A program made the translations under genes and the position numbers. Positions 63,165-64,000 of a DNA stretch of 64,000 nucleotides are shown piece after piece. The notes under the pieces are model-generated. The model was given only the letters and a program-made list of their open reading frames with translations. It made no database searches and had not been told where the DNA came from. Each line of letters opens with the position of its first letter. Within the stretch, counting starts at the first letter, position 1. The stretch is from Blasia pusilla (Eukaryota; Marchantiophyta; Marchantiopsida; Blasiales): positions 21,452,001-21,516,000 of the forward strand of contig CM114273.1 in assembly GCA_050084515.1 (NCBI GenBank), read 5' to 3'.

Positions 63165-63214
63165 TTTAAGAGAGACTCTCCTCTCTTCCTCTCCCCTGCC
63201 AGAATACCAGCCCC
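63165..63214 (-). repeat. Terminal inverted repeat of copy 2, methyltransferase side
   Basis: The plus strand reads AAGAGAGACTCTCCTCTC and ends GCCAGAATACCAGCCCC. The reverse complement matches the left end of copy 1 from 35525. Confidence 0.75.
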
Positions 63215-64000
63215 CTTGCCATAGAATGGGTGTAGTATCCAAAGGGGATAACCCAACTGGACCAGAAGTAGGAGTCCACCGTGGGGCCTCCTCTTCCTCG
63301 TGAGGTATAACAGCCTCACACCAAGCCTGCTGCACTAGGCGATCAACCTCCTGCCGTAGTGCACCGCCTGAACTCCAAAGTGGCACATCCAACGATGAGG
63401 ATACCACTGCAACAAAACTAGGGACCTCCTCTACCTCCTCATGCACAAGAGAATCCGTAGTAGAAAGATTATCCTCCAAAAAGTCTCCTGGCCAAGTGAC
63501 TACTCCACTAAAACCAACCACAAATGCTAACACCGTTGGGGAAGACCCTCCTGGTCGAGCCCCATAAATAAATCTCACAAGAACCTGGCTCATACATCCA
63601 TCCTCGGTCTATAAGCCGCAGTCTCAGTAGTCCAGTAGTCCATCTGAAAACCCATCGGGTATAATACTGCTCCTCCAACTAGTACATCATACGACTCGGC
63701 TGATGTGACCACTACAAGTACTCCCAAACCGTGAGCTATCAGTTGCATGATCATGTCTCAACTGTACATACAACTTCTCCCGTGTCATGAATTGAGACCT
63801 ATCATTGGCTCCTCCAAGTGATGTTTGAATCTGGAATGGGCAATGCTCAAGCTCTGACCTCCGAATACCCAAACCAATACATGCCGCCTTTCCCAACATC
63901 AAAGGTTGTGCACCAGAGTCTAACAAGACTCTATCTGGTCTATACATCTATCCTGTAGGACTCACCAATCGAAATATCCCACTCCGGTTGTCCAACATAC
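63215..64000 (-). pseudogene. Ty3/gypsy protease and downstream linker, minus strand
   Basis: The frame 63947-63687 has the aspartic protease motif VLLDSGAQPLMLGKAA, with catalytic Asp-Ser-Gly intact and good similarity to the degraded copy at about 49810. After a short gap, the frame from 63593 contains FIYGARPGGSSPTV and an acidic stretch, and is cut at about 63215 by transposon copy 2. The reverse transcriptase that should follow is absent. The window ends within the protease upstream region. Its orientation is opposite to the gypsy fragment at 48491-49925. Confidence 0.7.

Larger units (their letters stand above)
49926..63214 (-). mobile_element. Two-gene MULE-like transposon, copy 2, inverted relative to copy 1
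   Basis: Length is 13289 bp including the nested copy 3 (51041-52696). The transposase gene lies on minus (54803 down to 50323) and the methyltransferase-like gene on plus (56359 to about 61270), divergently arranged around a palindrome-rich promoter region. The left end carries GAGGTGCGGTAAGAGGAG and the right end CTCCCCTGCCAGAATACCAG. No 9-bp duplication is seen: GGGAGGCAC on the left versus CTTGCCATA on the right, and the gypsy fragments on the two sides are in opposite orientation. One flank has therefore been rearranged. This copy keeps exons of the methyltransferase-like gene that copy 1 lost; copy 1 keeps transposase segments that copy 2 lost. Confidence 0.8.

Noticed and set aside
35525-63214. 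A single giant composite element or a segmental inverted duplication of host DNA
   Set aside because: Copy 1 has its own 9-bp target duplication in gypsy gag, and a third short copy with the same two ends and its own duplication exists, so each copy is a separate transposon insertion.

Overview
The window looks like transposon-dense, intergenic nuclear DNA from a land plant. The plant assignment rests on a Ty1/copia retrotransposon with the plant-type initiator-tRNA-Met primer site TGGTATCAGAGC, Ty3/gypsy gag-protease fragments, MULE-type transposase coding with a SWIM finger, and AT-rich spacer with long (GA)n tracts. A seed-free lineage is possible because of the Plavaka-like and LINE remnants, but I cannot name the organism. 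I see no intact cellular gene. Every coding stretch I can support belongs to a mobile element and carries stops, frameshifts or nested insertions.

Layout. 1-18 kb is mostly unrecognised DNA with a 0.7-kb tandem duplication (5.3-6.7 kb), a dense cluster of the hexamer ATGACT (8.3-9.1 kb), two ~95-bp dinucleotide tracts, a 1.25-kb repeat copy (11.5-12.8 kb) and a ~105-bp degenerate tandem repeat (14.3-15.8 kb). 18.6-21.3 kb holds a broken Plavaka/CACTA-like transposase gene split by a solo copia LTR with a perfect 5-bp target duplication. 21.6-22.5 kb is a ~96-bp degenerate tandem repeat. 23.0-25.3 kb is a 5'-truncated LINE bounded on both sides by (GA)n. 26.99-31.66 kb is a copia element on the minus strand. 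31.7-35.1 kb holds nothing I recognise.

The main feature is 35.5-63.2 kb. Here lie two inverted copies of a large two-gene DNA transposon (about 11.6 kb each after subtracting later insertions), plus a 1.66-kb internally deleted third copy nested in the second. Each full copy has two divergent genes: a MULE-like transposase (Cys/His N-terminal domain, DDE-like core, C-terminal SWIM finger) and a coiled-coil protein ending in a beta-class N6-adenine/N4-cytosine DNA methyltransferase-like domain. The intergenic region, introns and subterminal regions, but not the exons, hold some 80-90 copies (counted by eye) of a palindrome made of the 13-base arm GCAACCCGTCGGA, one variable base, and the reverse complement of the arm. 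The termini are GA-rich inverted repeats. Copies 1 and 3 are flanked by imperfect 9-bp target duplications (7/9 and 8/9 identical), the size expected of MULEs. Copy 1 sits in a gypsy gag gene whose reading frame resumes exactly after the duplication.

How the parts fit. The transposase would mobilise the element. The methyltransferase-like protein and the dispersed palindromes suggest a self-recognition or epigenetic-control function, comparable in logic to the VANC anti-silencing proteins of Arabidopsis VANDAL MULEs, but this is inference. The two transposase genes point at each other across 1.4 kb of gypsy DNA, an arrangement that could give double-stranded RNA as at the maize Mu killer locus. 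The window closes in a minus-strand gypsy protease fragment.
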